53,092 nucleotides of DNA from Nitrospira sp. (GTDB lineage: Bacteria; Nitrospirota; Nitrospiria; Nitrospirales; Nitrospiraceae), in the NCBI GenBank assembly GCA_022842445.1, contig JALHPO010000016.1, positions 1-53,092 of the forward strand. The letters run 5' to 3'. Of the stretch, positions 7,878 to 16,952 are shown in pieces. The notes under the pieces are model-generated. The model saw only the letters and a list, made by a program, of their open reading frames with translations. It had not been told where the DNA came from and ran no database searches. The translations under genes were made by a program, and so were the position numbers. The number at the start of each line of letters is the position of its first letter. Position 1 is the stretch's first letter.

Positions 7878-10559
7878 TTACTCCCCCGACTGCTGAATCA
7901 GCTTCGCCACCAATCCCGTCCACCCCGTCTGGTGGCTCGCACCGATGCCGGCCCCGTTGTCGCCATGGAAATATTCATAAAAGAGAATCCTGTCGCGCCA
8001 GAGCGGATCGTCTTGAAACTTCGCGGTGCCTCCGAACACAGGGCGACGGCCTGTGTTGTCGCGGAGAAAAATATGGGTGAGTCTGCGCGACAGCTCCGCC
8101 GCGATTTCATTCAGGGGAATCGACCGTCCGGATCCGGTCGGGTACTCGACCGTGTACTCATCGCCCAGAAAGTAATGGAACTTCTGGAGTGATTCGATGA
8201 GCAGATAGTTGACCGGGAACCAGATCGGCCCACGCCAGTTTGAATTGCCGCCGAAAACTCCGGTGCTCGACTCTGCCGGCTCATAATCGACGCGATATTC
8301 CATGCCCATGGCTGAGAGTGTGTACGGATGATTCTTGTGGAAGCGTGACAAGGCGCGGATGCCATAGGGAGAGAGGAATTCGTCCTCACTGAGCATATAC
8401 CGCAGCACCGACTTCAGCCGCACGGGGTTGACCAGCGAGAGGAACCGCCGAACCTCTCCATCCCGCGATTGGGTCTCCACATGGGAGCTGAAATCCGGCC
8501 GGTTTTCAATGAACCACTGCATCCGATGTTTAAACCTGGGGAGACGGTCGATCAGTTCGGAATCCAGGGTCTCGACCGCAAAAAGCGGGATCAACCCGAC
8601 AAGCGATCGTACTTTGAGTGGAACCGTTCGGCCGTCGGGCAAATGCAGGACATCGTAAAAAAAGCCGTCTTCTCTGTTCCACAGCTCGATCTTTTCACCC
8701 CCGATATTATTCATTGCCCGGCAGATATAGACGAAATGCTCGAAGAACTTACTGGCGACATCTTCATACGCGCGATTCTCACGGGCCAACTCCAGGGCAA
8801 TCGACAGCATGTTCAGACAATACATTCCCATCCAGCTGGTCGCATCCGATTGTTCGATATGTCCCCCGGTCGGCAACGGCGCACTCCGATCAAATACCCC
8901 GATGTTATCCAACCCCAAAAAGCCGCCCTGGAAGATGTTCTTTCCCTCGGCATCCTTTCGATTGACCCACCAGGTGAAATTCAGCAGCAGTTTTTGGAAT
9001 ACCCGCTCGAGAAAGGTCCGATCGCCCACACCTCTCCGCTTTTTCTCGATCTTGTATACGCGCCAGGCCGCCCAGGCATGGACCGGCGGATTGACGTCGC
9101 CGAAGGCCCATTCGTACGCCGGGATTTGCCCGTTCGGATGCATATACCACTCACGGAGCATCAGAATGAGCTGCTCCTTTGCAAAAGTCGAATCCACGAT
9201 CGCCAACGGAATACAGTGAAACGCCAGGTCCCACGCGGCATACCATGGATATTCCCACTTGTCCGGCATCGAGATGACATCGGCATTGTACAGATGCGTC
9301 CAGTCAGCATTACGCCCACGAAGCCGGTCACACGGCGGTTCCGGCATGCCCGGATCTCCCTTGAGCCAGCGATTCAGATCGTAGTGATAGAACTGCTTGC
9401 TCCACAGAAGCCCGGCGAAGGCTTGCCGTTGCACCAGCCGCGCATCGTGGGAGAGGCCCGGCGGCGCCAACTCATCATAGAACTCGTCTGCTTCTAGGAT
9501 TCGCTGCGTGAATACCGCGGTAAATTCATCGGACCACAGGCCCTGCTCACCGTCCTCATTTGTAAAGCGCAGGTGGATCACTTCCGATGCTCCAGAGTCA
9601 AGAGTAAGGATGTAATGCGCCGCGGCCTTCGAGCCTACCCTGTCAGGATTAACTGCGTTTTTACATGATTTTATGACATATTCATGAAAGCTATCCTTTA
9701 CATAATTCGACCCGTCTACATCGCCATACAGTCGCCGGCTGTTCGTTTCATTTTCTGTGAATAACAACTCTGGTTGCCGTTCACAAAAGAGACGACGCCG
9801 GCCATAGTATTCGTGATCCAACTCGATCACGCTCATGCCTTTTGGCGCCGTTCCTTGCCGCATTCTCGGCCGACGGGCATCGAGCCCCCACGACCAGGTG
9901 TTCCGGAACCAGAGCGTGGGCAAGAGCGTGAGTTCAGCAGGGCCTGGTCCCTGGTTCGTAACCTGAATACGGATCAGTACATCTTCAGGACCGGCTTTGG
10001 CATATTCCACGGTGACATCAAAGTAGCGATTGTCGTCAAAGACCCCCGTATCGATCAGTTCATATTCCGGATCCCGCTTGCCCCGGCGGCCATTCTCCTC
10101 AATAAGCTTTTGATAAGGAAATTCGGCCTGAGGGTATCGATAGAGATACTTCATGTAGGAGTGCGTCGGTGTTGAATCGAGGTAGAAATAATACTCTTTG
10201 ACGTCCTCCCCATGATTCCCTTCGTTGCCGGTCACTCCGAACAGCCGTTCCTTCAGAATAGGGTCTCGTCCGTTCCAAAGGGCAATCGCGAAACAGATGT
10301 GCTGGTGGCGATCGGAAATCCCCGCAATCCCGTCCTCATTCCAGCGATAGGCGCGTGACCGGGCGTGATCATGAGGAAAGGCTTCCCAGGCAGTGCCGTG
10401 CGGACTGTAGTCTTCACGCACCGTGCCCCAGGCGCGTTCGCTGAGATAGGGCCCCCACCGCTTCCAATGCTCCGTCCGGCGGGCGTCTTCTTCCAGGCGC
10501 CGGCACTCAGCCGATTGCGGCGACGGAACGATGGGTGTTTTGAAGGTTGTGTTGGCCAT
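7878..10559 (-). CDS. MGH1/GH63-like glucosidase
   Basis: Large cytoplasmic glycoside hydrolase of 893 residues with no signal peptide. It has the architecture of bacterial proteins annotated as glucosidase in the mannosyl-oligosaccharide glucosidase (GH63) and mannosylglycerate hydrolase (MGH1) group: an N-terminal beta-rich part with [18 protein letters not shown] and an (alpha/alpha)6 barrel with [31 protein letters not shown] and [17 protein letters not shown]. The last motif contains the region of the expected catalytic acid or base. The natural substrate is not determinable; alpha-linked glucose, trehalose-like or glucosylglycerate compounds are possible. It lies upstream of and co-directional with the debranching enzyme. 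Confidence 0.85.
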   Translation of the reverse strand: MANTTFKTPIVPSPQSAECRRLEEDARRTEHWKRWGPYLSERAWGTVREDYSPHGTAWEAFPHDHARSRAYRWNEDGIAGISDRHQHICFAIALWNGRDPILKERLFGVTGNEGNHGEDVKEYYFYLDSTPTHSYMKYLYRYPQAEFPYQKLIEENGRRGKRDPEYELIDTGVFDDNRYFDVTVEYAKAGPEDVLIRIQVTNQGPGPAELTLLPTLWFRNTWSWGLDARRPRMRQGTAPKGMSVIELDHEYYGRRRLFCERQPELLFTENETNSRRLYGDVDGSNYVKDSFHEYVIKSCKNAVNPDRVGSKAAAHYILTLDSGASEVIHLRFTNEDGEQGLWSDEFTAVFTQRILEADEFYDELAPPGLSHDARLVQRQAFAGLLWSKQFYHYDLNRWLKGDPGMPEPPCDRLRGRNADWTHLYNADVISMPDKWEYPWYAAWDLAFHCIPLAIVDSTFAKEQLILMLREWYMHPNGQIPAYEWAFGDVNPPVHAWAAWRVYKIEKKRRGVGDRTFLERVFQKLLLNFTWWVNRKDAEGKNIFQGGFLGLDNIGVFDRSAPLPTGGHIEQSDATSWMGMYCLNMLSIALELARENRAYEDVASKFFEHFVYICRAMNNIGGEKIELWNREDGFFYDVLHLPDGRTVPLKVRSLVGLIPLFAVETLDSELIDRLPRFKHRMQWFIENRPDFSSHVETQSRDGEVRRFLSLVNPVRLKSVLRYMLSEDEFLSPYGIRALSRFHKNHPYTLSAMGMEYRVDYEPAESSTGVFGGNSNWRGPIWFPVNYLLIESLQKFHYFLGDEYTVEYPTGSGRSIPLNEIAAELSRRLTHIFLRDNTGRRPVFGGTAKFQDDPLWRDRILFYEYFHGDNGAGIGASHQTGWTGLVAKLIQQSGE

Positions 10560-10892
10560 GCGATCCCTTTATGGAAAGATGTGATGGATACGTGAGCATA
10601 TCGCCGCCGTATCGCCAACTCGAAGCGACCGTTACGATGCACTCATCCCGCGGCCAAATCAACCGTAAGCCGCCTCAATCCTGGAGCGCGCCTGTCTTCT
10701 TCTCGGTCGGTTTGGCCCCCGACTCAAGAGCGCGGAGTCTGCCCGTATGATTCTTGCGTGTTGGTCCAATGAATGGTGTGAATACTACTTCTGATTGATG
10801 ATTCGGTGCCAGGCTTACCGGTCACTCACACTGCATCGCAATGGAAAAAACGATCAGGAGGAGAAGCGGGGGTACGATCGAAGGATGAAGAC
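10560..10892. other. Intergenic stretch, nothing recognised
   Basis: Between the glucosidase gene start and the stop of the 61-residue gene, both on the minus strand, I see no gene, repeat or clear hairpin. The promoter of the glycan operon probably lies here, but no convincing -35/-10 pair stands out. Confidence 0.4.
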
Positions 10893-11078
10893 TTAACTCC
10901 AGACAACGCGTTCCTGATTTAAAAGATAATCGATGACCTCAATACTATTCTGCATTTGCATCTGAGCTTGCTCAGACATAGGCAGGACCGCGCCCACCAA
11001 CTTGCCCGACTCCATATCGTGGAGGGATGGAATGTTTTCGCCCCGAAACTTTTCATGATCACTGTGGAAACTGGCCAC
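10893..11078 (-). CDS. Small conserved-looking protein of unknown function
   Basis: Not recognised. The GTG start is preceded by AGGGAGGT with a five-base gap, one of the best ribosome binding sites in the window, which supports expression. The 61-residue product is soluble, with acidic and glutamine/methionine-rich stretches (SEQAQMQMQNS) and ends VVWS. Its helical appearance and size would suit a small regulatory or adaptor protein; that is speculation. It lies between the beta-helix gene and the glycan operon on the same strand. Confidence 0.6.
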   Translation of the reverse strand: MASFHSDHEKFRGENIPSLHDMESGKLVGAVLPMSEQAQMQMQNSIEVIDYLLNQERVVWS

Positions 11079-11171
11079 GAGAGACCTCCCTGTTCCTGTT
11101 AATACCTTTTCGGCTTCTTTTTCTGCTACTTAAATACAAAGCTGAAACCGAAAGGCTCTATGCGCTTGAAA

Positions 11172-11192
11172 GAAAGCATAGCACATGCTTTC
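11172..11192 (-). terminator. Hairpin terminator of the beta-helix gene
   Basis: GAAAGCAT (11172-11179) pairs with ATGCTTTC (11185-11192) around AGCAC. Read on the minus strand the stem is followed by TTTC, 45 bases beyond the beta-helix stop codon. The T tract is short, so termination strength is uncertain. A 10-base inverted repeat TTAAATACAA/TTGTATTTAA (11130-11139 and 11220-11229) encloses it. Confidence 0.45.
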
Positions 11193-11236
11193 CCCTTATC
11201 ACTGGACGCACCTATCTTATTGTATTTAATAGATGT

Positions 11237-12259
11237 TTACTGACTGATCGAGACAGGCTTGAGCGGAGGGAGAGCGCCCAGATACCCGAATGCCCCCTTA
11301 TTGAGGAGCACCGAGTCAGGACGCAGGCGAAAGTCGTCATGCTCGGCATCCACAAATCGTGGATCAGCGAGAAGATCCGATTCCGACTTGAGTTCCGGGG
11401 CAGGAGCGTTAGGTGATCCTGCGATCATGTAGTCGTACTCGCGATTGAACATGGCATTAAATGAGAGTGTGGCCTGACTGGTAGCGGCAACGCTAAAACC
11501 AATCTTATTGAATCCGACAATGTTTCCGGATGCCTCGCTGCGGGACGAGCCCAGAAAAGACGCCCCGCTGCCATTTTTTACCAAGGTATTGCTGATTAGT
11601 TTTGCTTTGGCCTGATCGCCGACCAGGACTGCTTCAAAGAGATTCCGTGTAATGACGTTCCGCTCAAGCCGGACCTCCGACTTTCCCGCCACATTCACCC
11701 CGTAATCATTGTCATGAATGACATTGCCGATGAGCACGGCCTGAGAATCGGCAAATTGCACCCCGGTCGTTTCACTCCCCCCAATGACGCAATCCTCGAT
11801 ACGCACATCTCTGACTTGTTGCCCAAACACCATCCCCTTCACATGAAGACCTCGGAAAGTGATCCCTTTGCCGTTGAAAATCCCCACTGCATGTCCGCCA
11901 CGCTCATTGACGGTCATGCCGGTGATTTCAATATCAGTCGCCCCATACGGCCACTTACCGACATGCAGGACGCCCACGAGATCGCCGCGTCCCAAGAGAG
12001 TGACCTGCTCGACTCCGGCGCCGACCAGCTTAACCCCCTCCTTGCTGTGAATCGTAATGTTTTGAGGATACGCGCCGGGCTTTAGAAAGACCGTGTCGCC
12101 CTTCTTAGCGCTGTCGACAGCCTCTTGAATCGATACGAAGTCGCCACTGCCATCCAGCGACACGGTGATGGTGCGAGGAACGTGGAACGCAGGAGTTTCG
12201 GCACAAGCTGAGCCGTAGGTCGCTGCAAGAACCAGGATAAGAAAAATCACAGACCGCAT
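11237..12259 (-). CDS. Exported right-handed parallel beta-helix (pectate-lyase-like fold) protein
   Basis: Predicted periplasmic or secreted protein of 340 residues. It has a Sec signal (hydrophobic residues 4-17, cleavage near SACAET). After that comes DGSGDFVSIQEAVDSAKKGD and GDTVFLKPGAY, the usual opening of pectinesterase/pectate-lyase-like coils. The middle (about 80-290) is a run of short strands with N, G and V at coil turns (IGNVIHDND, LERNVITRN, LISNTLVKN), as in NosD/CASH-type carbohydrate-binding helices. No lyase catalytic set is obvious, so binding or structural roles are as likely as catalysis. A GTG six bases upstream (12265) is an alternative start. Confidence 0.8.
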   Translation of the reverse strand: MRSVIFLILVLAATYGSACAETPAFHVPRTITVSLDGSGDFVSIQEAVDSAKKGDTVFLKPGAYPQNITIHSKEGVKLVGAGVEQVTLLGRGDLVGVLHVGKWPYGATDIEITGMTVNERGGHAVGIFNGKGITFRGLHVKGMVFGQQVRDVRIEDCVIGGSETTGVQFADSQAVLIGNVIHDNDYGVNVAGKSEVRLERNVITRNLFEAVLVGDQAKAKLISNTLVKNGSGASFLGSSRSEASGNIVGFNKIGFSVAATSQATLSFNAMFNREYDYMIAGSPNAPAPELKSESDLLADPRFVDAEHDDFRLRPDSVLLNKGAFGYLGALPPLKPVSISQ

Positions 12260-12624
12260 ACCCACGGTATTACAGGCGAACGAGACAGCCTGTCAACCAG
12301 GGCAGGGTCTGTGAAACTCGGCTTTCACCTAACCCATGTCACATATGACTGCTTGTCCCGACATTGTCGGGAGACGTGCTTTTCGTGAAGTGTATCTCGT
12401 GAAGCCCGCTTCGACTCAGCGAGGCGAGCGTGAGCGCAGGAGGGAATGGGAGCATGCCGTAATCTTTGTTTGCGAGATAGGAGATACGCTTCACGAGCGA
12501 CGACGATCGGCACCGTTGATCGGTGGTTACAGTAGAAGCCTGTGTGAATAATACAAACACAGAGGCGGCTGTCGGCATCCTCAGCCTCGACCTGAGCCTT
12601 CCCTCTCATGTATGCTCCGCGCCC
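12260..12624. other. Intergenic stretch with inverted repeats
   Basis: No gene is supported. It contains a perfect hairpin TCCCGAC-ATT-GTCGGGA (12356-12372) and a 10-base inverted repeat CTCGTGAAGC (12396-12405) / GCTTCACGAG (12488-12497). The left arm is one of two direct copies of CGTGAAG separated by seven bases. The coaE promoter probably lies near the right end. The repeats resemble the GTGAAGCGTGAA-type units found elsewhere in the window. Confidence 0.5.
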
Positions 12625-13227
12625 ATGATCCTTGTGGGACTTACAGGCGGCGTGGCGACTGGAAAGAGCACTGTCGCCGCGATGCTCAAGGAATGTGGCG
12701 CCGTCGTTATCGATGCCGATCTGTTGGCCCGTGAAGTCGTGACACCAGGCAAACCGGCCTGGAAGGAAATCGTCGCGGCATTCGGAAAGAGTGTGCTCAA
12801 TTCCGATGGTACCCTCAACCGCCACGCACTTGGCGCCATCGTCTTTCGCCATCCTGCTAAACGTCTGGTGCTTGAGCGCATGATCCATCCCCGAGTGGCA
12901 CGGGAACAAAAACGTCTCACCAGAGAAGCTGCCCGGGATAATCCCAACGCCGTCGTCATCTACGACGTCCCGCTGTTGTTCGAAGCCGGCATCGATAAGC
13001 GAGTGAACACAACCCTCGTCGTCACCGCCGACCGAGAAACTCAAATCGCCCGGCTAAAATCACGAAACGGTCTCTCGCGTGCCGAAGCCATCCGGCGCAT
13101 CAAGAGCCAGATGCCCTTGTCGAAGAAAATCCGGTTGGCCGATCACGTAATCGACGGGACTCTTCCGTTGAGCCAACTCCGCAAACAGACTGCGCACCTA
13201 TTCAAACAGCTCACAATGTTTTCTTAA
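12625..13227 (+). CDS. coaE: Dephospho-CoA kinase
   Basis: Catalyses the last step of coenzyme A synthesis, ATP-dependent phosphorylation of the 3'-hydroxyl of dephospho-CoA. The 200-residue length is normal. The P-loop GGVATGKST lies at about residues 8-16, followed by DADLLAREV (substrate contact region), the RHALGAIVF segment and the family motif YDVPLLFEAG near residue 113. I use the ATG at 12625, where MILVGLTGG begins in the standard way; an upstream in-frame start at 12523 would add unrelated residues. The pantothenate kinase of the same pathway (coaX) is about 30 kb downstream. trxB follows after 52 bases. Confidence 0.93.
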   Translation: MILVGLTGGVATGKSTVAAMLKECGAVVIDADLLAREVVTPGKPAWKEIVAAFGKSVLNSDGTLNRHALGAIVFRHPAKRLVLERMIHPRVAREQKRLTREAARDNPNAVVIYDVPLLFEAGIDKRVNTTLVVTADRETQIARLKSRNGLSRAEAIRRIKSQMPLSKKIRLADHVIDGTLPLSQLRKQTAHLFKQLTMFS

Positions 13228-13279
13228 CCGGGCCGACAGCTTCTACCGTCTCCTTCCCTTACTGTGATACAGTCCCAGC

Positions 13280-14200
13280 ATGCGCAATATCGTCATCATT
13301 GGATCCGGTCCGGCCGGGCTGACCGCCGCCATCTATTCCGCTCGCGCCAACCTGGCGCCGCTTCTTATTGAAGGCTGGCAATCCGGCGGACAACTGACCA
13401 CCACGACGGAAGTGGAGAACTACCCGGGATTTGCCAAGGGCATCATGGGCCCGGAGCTCATGAAGGACATGCGCGCACAGGCGGAACGCTTCGGAACCGA
13501 ATTTCTCACGGGTGATGTCTCAGCCGTCACGTTCACGCAGCGTCCATTCAGTATCACGATTGACGGCGAACAAACCGTGCAAGCAAAGACCGTTATCATT
13601 GCCACCGGCGCATCGGCGATTCAAATCGGGTTGCCGAATGAGAAACGGCTGACCGGCCACGGAGTCTCCACCTGTGCCACCTGCGACGGGTTTTTCTTCA
13701 AAGGAAAAGAACTCATCGTGGTCGGTGGTGGAGACAGTGCGATGGAAGAAGCGAACTTTTTGACTAAGTTCGCCACAAAGGTCTCGATTGTCCATCGCCG
13801 CGATAAGCTCCGCGCATCGAAGATCATGCAAGACCGGTCCATGAAGAACGAGAAGATCTCGTTTGTCTGGAACTCCGCCGTTGAAGATATCCTGGGTGAG
13901 GAGGTTGTGACCGGCGTTCGGCTCAAGAACCTTGTGACCGGCAAAACCGTGGTACTGCCCTGCGCGGGAGTCTTTGTCGCCATCGGCCACATGCCCAACA
14001 CCGCCTTATTTGCCGGCCAGCTGGGCATGGATGCCAAGGGATATCTCATCACGAAGAACGGCACGGCCACCAGCGTGCCTGGAATCTTTGCAGCCGGGGA
14101 TGTGCAGGACTCGACCTATCGCCAGGCCATCACCGCCGCCGGTTCCGGCTGCATGGCTGCAATCGACGCCGAGCGATTCCTTGAAAGCCGTGAGGGGTAA
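13280..14200 (+). CDS. trxB: Thioredoxin-disulfide reductase
   Basis: Cytoplasmic FAD enzyme passing electrons from NADPH to thioredoxin. The 306-residue length is normal. FAD-binding GSGPAGLTAAIYS starts at residue 8, the redox-active pair is C132-A-T-C135, the NADPH-binding GGGDSAMEEA follows, and FAAGDVQD closes the FAD site. The final residues (SREG) and the stop codon are encoded by a GCCGTGAGGGGTAAGG repeat, suggesting that the repeat has replaced or trimmed the original 3' end. The four-helix gene follows after 32 bases. Confidence 0.93.
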   Translation: MRNIVIIGSGPAGLTAAIYSARANLAPLLIEGWQSGGQLTTTTEVENYPGFAKGIMGPELMKDMRAQAERFGTEFLTGDVSAVTFTQRPFSITIDGEQTVQAKTVIIATGASAIQIGLPNEKRLTGHGVSTCATCDGFFFKGKELIVVGGGDSAMEEANFLTKFATKVSIVHRRDKLRASKIMQDRSMKNEKISFVWNSAVEDILGEEVVTGVRLKNLVTGKTVVLPCAGVFVAIGHMPNTALFAGQLGMDAKGYLITKNGTATSVPGIFAAGDVQDSTYRQAITAAGSGCMAAIDAERFLESREG

Positions 14201-14222
14201 GGCGTGAGGCGTCAGGGGTAGG
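14187..14222 (+). repeat. Purine-rich repeat, left arm beside the four-helix gene
   Basis: The stretch begins GCCGTGAGGGGTAAGG and continues in similar seven- to eight-base units. It contains the trxB stop codon. A related sequence in inverted orientation lies at 14621-14653, after or within the end of the four-helix gene, so the two could bracket a cassette. Confidence 0.6.
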
Positions 14223-14232
14223 AGTACACCGG

Positions 14233-14664
14233 ATGGAGAAGCCCCATCGGCGGCTTGATGTTTGGAATTCATCGGTCGAGCTTGTCCTTGCTATTTACCA
14301 GGCGACGGAAAAGTTCCCCCAGGAAGAGCGATTTGCTCTCACCAGTCAACTGCGCCGGTCTGCCACCAGTGTGCCAAGCAATATCGCCGAAGGTGCGGCA
14401 CGGCAAACGAAAAAGGAGTTTGCCAACTACATCCACATCGCTCAAGGTTCCCTGAGTGAATTGGATACGCATTTGGAAGTCGCGCGTCGTCTCAATTATC
14501 TTCCAAATAGAGACTGGGAAAAACTTGATGGCCACATTCAGCGAATCGATAAAATGCTGAGCGGGTTACTCCGTCACCTCAAAAAGAATAGCCGCCTGCT
14601 GACTACAAACGCATCCGCCAACCCCTCACCCCTCACGCTTCACGCCTCACGGCCTTCACGATGA
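14233..14664 (+). CDS. Four-helix-bundle protein (23S rRNA intervening-sequence / S23 family)
   Basis: Member of the S23/IVP family, small helical proteins first known from intervening sequences in 23S rRNA genes and related to the avd protein of diversity-generating retroelements. The 143-residue product shows the family signatures LDVWNSSVELVLAIYQ, FPQEERFALTSQLRRS, SVPSNIAEG and LSELDTHLEVAR. Molecular function is unknown; it is thought to bind nucleic acid. Its last residues (PSPLTLHASRPSR) come from an inverted copy of the purine-rich repeat that also overlaps the end of trxB. Its stop overlaps the thiI start by four bases. This looks like an inserted cassette rather than a functional partner of its neighbours. 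Confidence 0.85.
   Translation: MEKPHRRLDVWNSSVELVLAIYQATEKFPQEERFALTSQLRRSATSVPSNIAEGAARQTKKEFANYIHIAQGSLSELDTHLEVARRLNYLPNRDWEKLDGHIQRIDKMLSGLLRHLKKNSRLLTTNASANPSPLTLHASRPSR
14621..14653 (-). repeat. Purine-rich repeat, inverted right arm
   Basis: On the minus strand it begins GCCGTGAGGCGTGAAGCG, matching the start of the 14187-14222 repeat in opposite orientation. It codes the C-terminal tail of the four-helix protein. Confidence 0.6.
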
Positions 14665-15839
14665 GATGCGCCATCGTCCATTACCATGAGCTCGCTCTCA
14701 AAGGGCGCAACCGCGACTATTTTGAACAACGCTTGGTTCGCAATATCCGCCTCGCCCTTAGCGGGTTGGGCATCACGCAAGTCGAGCATCTGCGTAGCCG
14801 CATTCGCATTGTTCTTCCACCGGACGCTGACACCGGCCGGGTGCGGGACCGGCTTGCACGAGTCTGCGGAATCGCCAACTTTTTTATGGCCCGGTCGTCG
14901 CCGCTTAATTTGACGCAGCCCAATCTTGATGGCCTCAACACAGCAATCATCGACGATCTCCGGCCGAAGTCGTTTACCACATTCCGTGTCACGGCGAAGC
15001 GAGCCGACAAACGTTTACCGATGACATCAATGGACGTGGAACGCGTCATCGGCGCCGCCGTGTGCGATGGACTCGGCAAAGCAGTCAGTCTCAAGGATCC
15101 CGACATCACCATTTACATCGAATTGCTCTCCAAGGATGTCTATTGGGCAATCGACAAAGTACAGGGGCCAGGTGGAATGCCAGTGGGAGTCAGTGGCACG
15201 GTTGCCTGTCTGATTTCAGGAGGGATCGATTCCCCGGTCGCTGCCTATCGCATGGTCAAGCGAGGGTGCCGCGCATTCTTCGTCCATTTTTCAGGCCGTC
15301 CCTTGGTCAGCCGCGCATCAGAGGAAAAGGTTCGCGACCTGGTGCAGGTCCTGACAGCCTACCAATACGAGTCGAGCCTCGTAGTGATCCCCTTCGGAGA
15401 AATTCAGCGGGAGATTGTCTTGAACACGCCGGCGCCATTCCGTGTCGTGCTCTACCGGCGCATGATGCTCCGGATCGCGGAGGAACTGGCGCGGAAAGAA
15501 GGATGTTGGGGCCTGGTTACCGGCGACAGCCTGGGCCAAGTGGCATCCCAAACACCGGAGAATCTGTCCGTCGTGGGAGAAGCAACGCAGCTGCCGATGC
15601 TTCGGCCTCTCATCGGCATGGACAAACTAGAGATCACCGACGAGGCCAAGCGTATCGGAACCTACGAGACATCCATCGAACCGGACGAGGATTGCTGCAA
15701 ACTCTTCACCCCGCCCCACCCCAGCACAAAAACTCGAATCGATGAACTTCGTAAAGTCGAACGCGCCTTGGATATCCCTCATCTGGTCAAACAAGGACTG
15801 GAAAAGGCTGAGCGGTCTGAATTCAAGTTTCCCGGTTGA
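14661..15839 (+). CDS. thiI: tRNA 4-thiouridine synthase
   Basis: Transfers sulfur to uridine 8 of tRNA and, in some organisms, takes part in thiamine thiazole synthesis. The 392-residue protein has the N-terminal ferredoxin-like/THUMP region (about 1-165, with VHYHELALKGRNR) and the ATP-binding PP-loop SGGIDSPVAAYR starting at residue 186. SLGQVASQTPENL further on is a classic ThiI motif. It lacks the C-terminal rhodanese domain of the Escherichia coli enzyme, as in many other phyla, so sulfur must come from a separate carrier. The start overlaps the stop of the four-helix gene. The 3' end overlaps the opposing phosphopantetheinyl transferase gene by 17 bases. Confidence 0.92.
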   Translation: MRCAIVHYHELALKGRNRDYFEQRLVRNIRLALSGLGITQVEHLRSRIRIVLPPDADTGRVRDRLARVCGIANFFMARSSPLNLTQPNLDGLNTAIIDDLRPKSFTTFRVTAKRADKRLPMTSMDVERVIGAAVCDGLGKAVSLKDPDITIYIELLSKDVYWAIDKVQGPGGMPVGVSGTVACLISGGIDSPVAAYRMVKRGCRAFFVHFSGRPLVSRASEEKVRDLVQVLTAYQYESSLVVIPFGEIQREIVLNTPAPFRVVLYRRMMLRIAEELARKEGCWGLVTGDSLGQVASQTPENLSVVGEATQLPMLRPLIGMDKLEITDEAKRIGTYETSIEPDEDCCKLFTPPHPSTKTRIDELRKVERALDIPHLVKQGLEKAERSEFKFPG

Positions 15840-16608
15840 TGTGAGATTCGCTCCTATTGCAGACGGTGACAGTCCAATCCGTTCCCTCCGCCGCCACCGC
15901 GCCGATCCATCCGGGACCGAGGGAGAGAAATTGAACGGGCCGCCTCCTCTCACCGGAGGCAGTATCGCCCAGGACCAAACAGTCCTTTATTCCATCGCCC
16001 GTCAACTCAAGATAGTCGCGATGGAGAGGGAAGGTGATCCCCCTGCCGTCAGCCTTGAAGACCGCTTCCCTGGCCACCCAGGCTTTCAGAAACCGCTCAT
16101 GCCGATGTGCCGGATCACCATGTTTGACAAATGCCAGGTCCCTCTCCGACAAAAACCGCTCGGCAAGGCGGACCACATCGACTTCTCGCCGCACCTGCTC
16201 AAGATCAACACCAACCTCCTGATCTCTTGCGACAGCAATGAGCGCCCGGCCGTGCGAATGGGTCAGATTGAACCGCAGGGAGGGATAATCTGAGAGAATA
16301 GGCTTTCCATCCGATGTTCTCCGAATTGCCAATTGTTCCGGAGATGCACCGCAGTAACGGCTCAGGATCAATCGCAGTATGGCATGTGCAGCCATAGATT
16401 GACGCCGGTGCTCTTCGGATATCAATCGCTCAGCGCGCTCCCGCTCATCGTGCGAAAGGATAGACGCGGCACGAGAAAGTTCGGAATCAGCGACTTCCAG
16501 TACGATTCCCCACACCTGTATGTCGTCACGGGGTATGGCGATTGGAGATTGCCATGCCCCGTCGGTCTTGAACGGCACCCGTTGGAAGGTCACCTTTGCT
16601 TTACCCAC
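15823..16608 (-). CDS. 4'-phosphopantetheinyl transferase (Sfp type)
   Basis: Moves the phosphopantetheine arm of CoA onto acyl or peptidyl carrier proteins. Core motifs are seen in order: RRTSDGKPIL, FNLTHSHGRALIAV, VGVDLEQVRREVD (magnesium-binding Asp and Glu) and KAWVAREAVFKADGRG. In the last motif the usual WxxKEA lysine is arginine, a small departure. I choose the GTG at 16608 (261 residues; GGAGAGG just upstream) over a TTG at 16668. The gene runs opposite to thiI and overlaps its end by 17 bases. The substrate carrier protein is not in the window. Confidence 0.85.
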   Translation of the reverse strand: MGKAKVTFQRVPFKTDGAWQSPIAIPRDDIQVWGIVLEVADSELSRAASILSHDERERAERLISEEHRRQSMAAHAILRLILSRYCGASPEQLAIRRTSDGKPILSDYPSLRFNLTHSHGRALIAVARDQEVGVDLEQVRREVDVVRLAERFLSERDLAFVKHGDPAHRHERFLKAWVAREAVFKADGRGITFPLHRDYLELTGDGIKDCLVLGDTASGERRRPVQFLSLGPGWIGAVAAEGTDWTVTVCNRSESHINRET

Positions 16609-16760
16609 TCGCCTCTCCGCTCCCTTGCCGTACCTATTTATTAACGACCCGCAGCTTGGCCGTTGCAATAACCACCTCCGACACGGTAAGCTCCTGACAA
16701 CGTCGTCGAGCGATTGCTCCTTGCCTGCTCACGATTCTACACATCGACAACCCGGCCTAC

Positions 16761-16850
16761 GGAGAGGTGCGAGAGTGGCCGAATCGGGCAGTCTCGAAAA
16801 CTGCTGTCGGGGTAACTCGACCGTGGGTTCGATCCCCACCCTCTCCGCCA
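16761..16850 (+). tRNA. tRNA-Ser (anticodon CGA)
   Basis: The acceptor stem GGAGAGG (16761-16767) pairs with CCTCTCC (16840-16846), followed by G and an encoded CCA. The anticodon stem GCAGT/ACTGC holds loop CTCGAAA, giving CGA, which reads UCG serine codons. A long variable arm, as expected for tRNA-Ser, precedes the T arm GTGGGTTCGATCCCCAC. Unusually, the CCA is the base of a 20-bp perfect hairpin that continues downstream. Confidence 0.95.
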
Positions 16851-16930
16851 CAAGGTTTCAAGAAGAATTCAGTTCTTCTTGAAACCTTGTGGCGAGATCT
16901 CGCCATTTGCACTGCAAATGGCGGATCCGC
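16848..16930 (+). repeat. Tandem palindromes between tRNA-Ser and the GIY-YIG gene
   Basis: Four back-to-back dyads occupy this stretch: a 20-bp perfect stem (16848-16867 with 16873-16892, loop TTCAG) that starts at the tRNA CCA; GGCGAGATCTCGCC (16891-16904), a perfect palindrome; CGCCATTTGC (16901-16910) pairing with GCAAATGGCG (16914-16923); and GCGGATCCGC (16921-16930). No T tract follows any of them, so simple termination does not explain the group. Confidence 0.9.
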
Positions 16931-16952
16931 CCTTCGGCATTCCTAAGACCAC

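Noticed and set aside
8469..9497. Long open frame on the plus strand (342 codons)
   Set aside because: It lies entirely opposite the MGH1/GH63-like glucosidase, shows no domain, and is explained by high GC content of the true coding strand.
12625..16000. TPP or other riboswitch near thiI and coaE
   Set aside because: No conserved riboswitch core could be recognised; thiI overlaps the preceding gene and has no leader.
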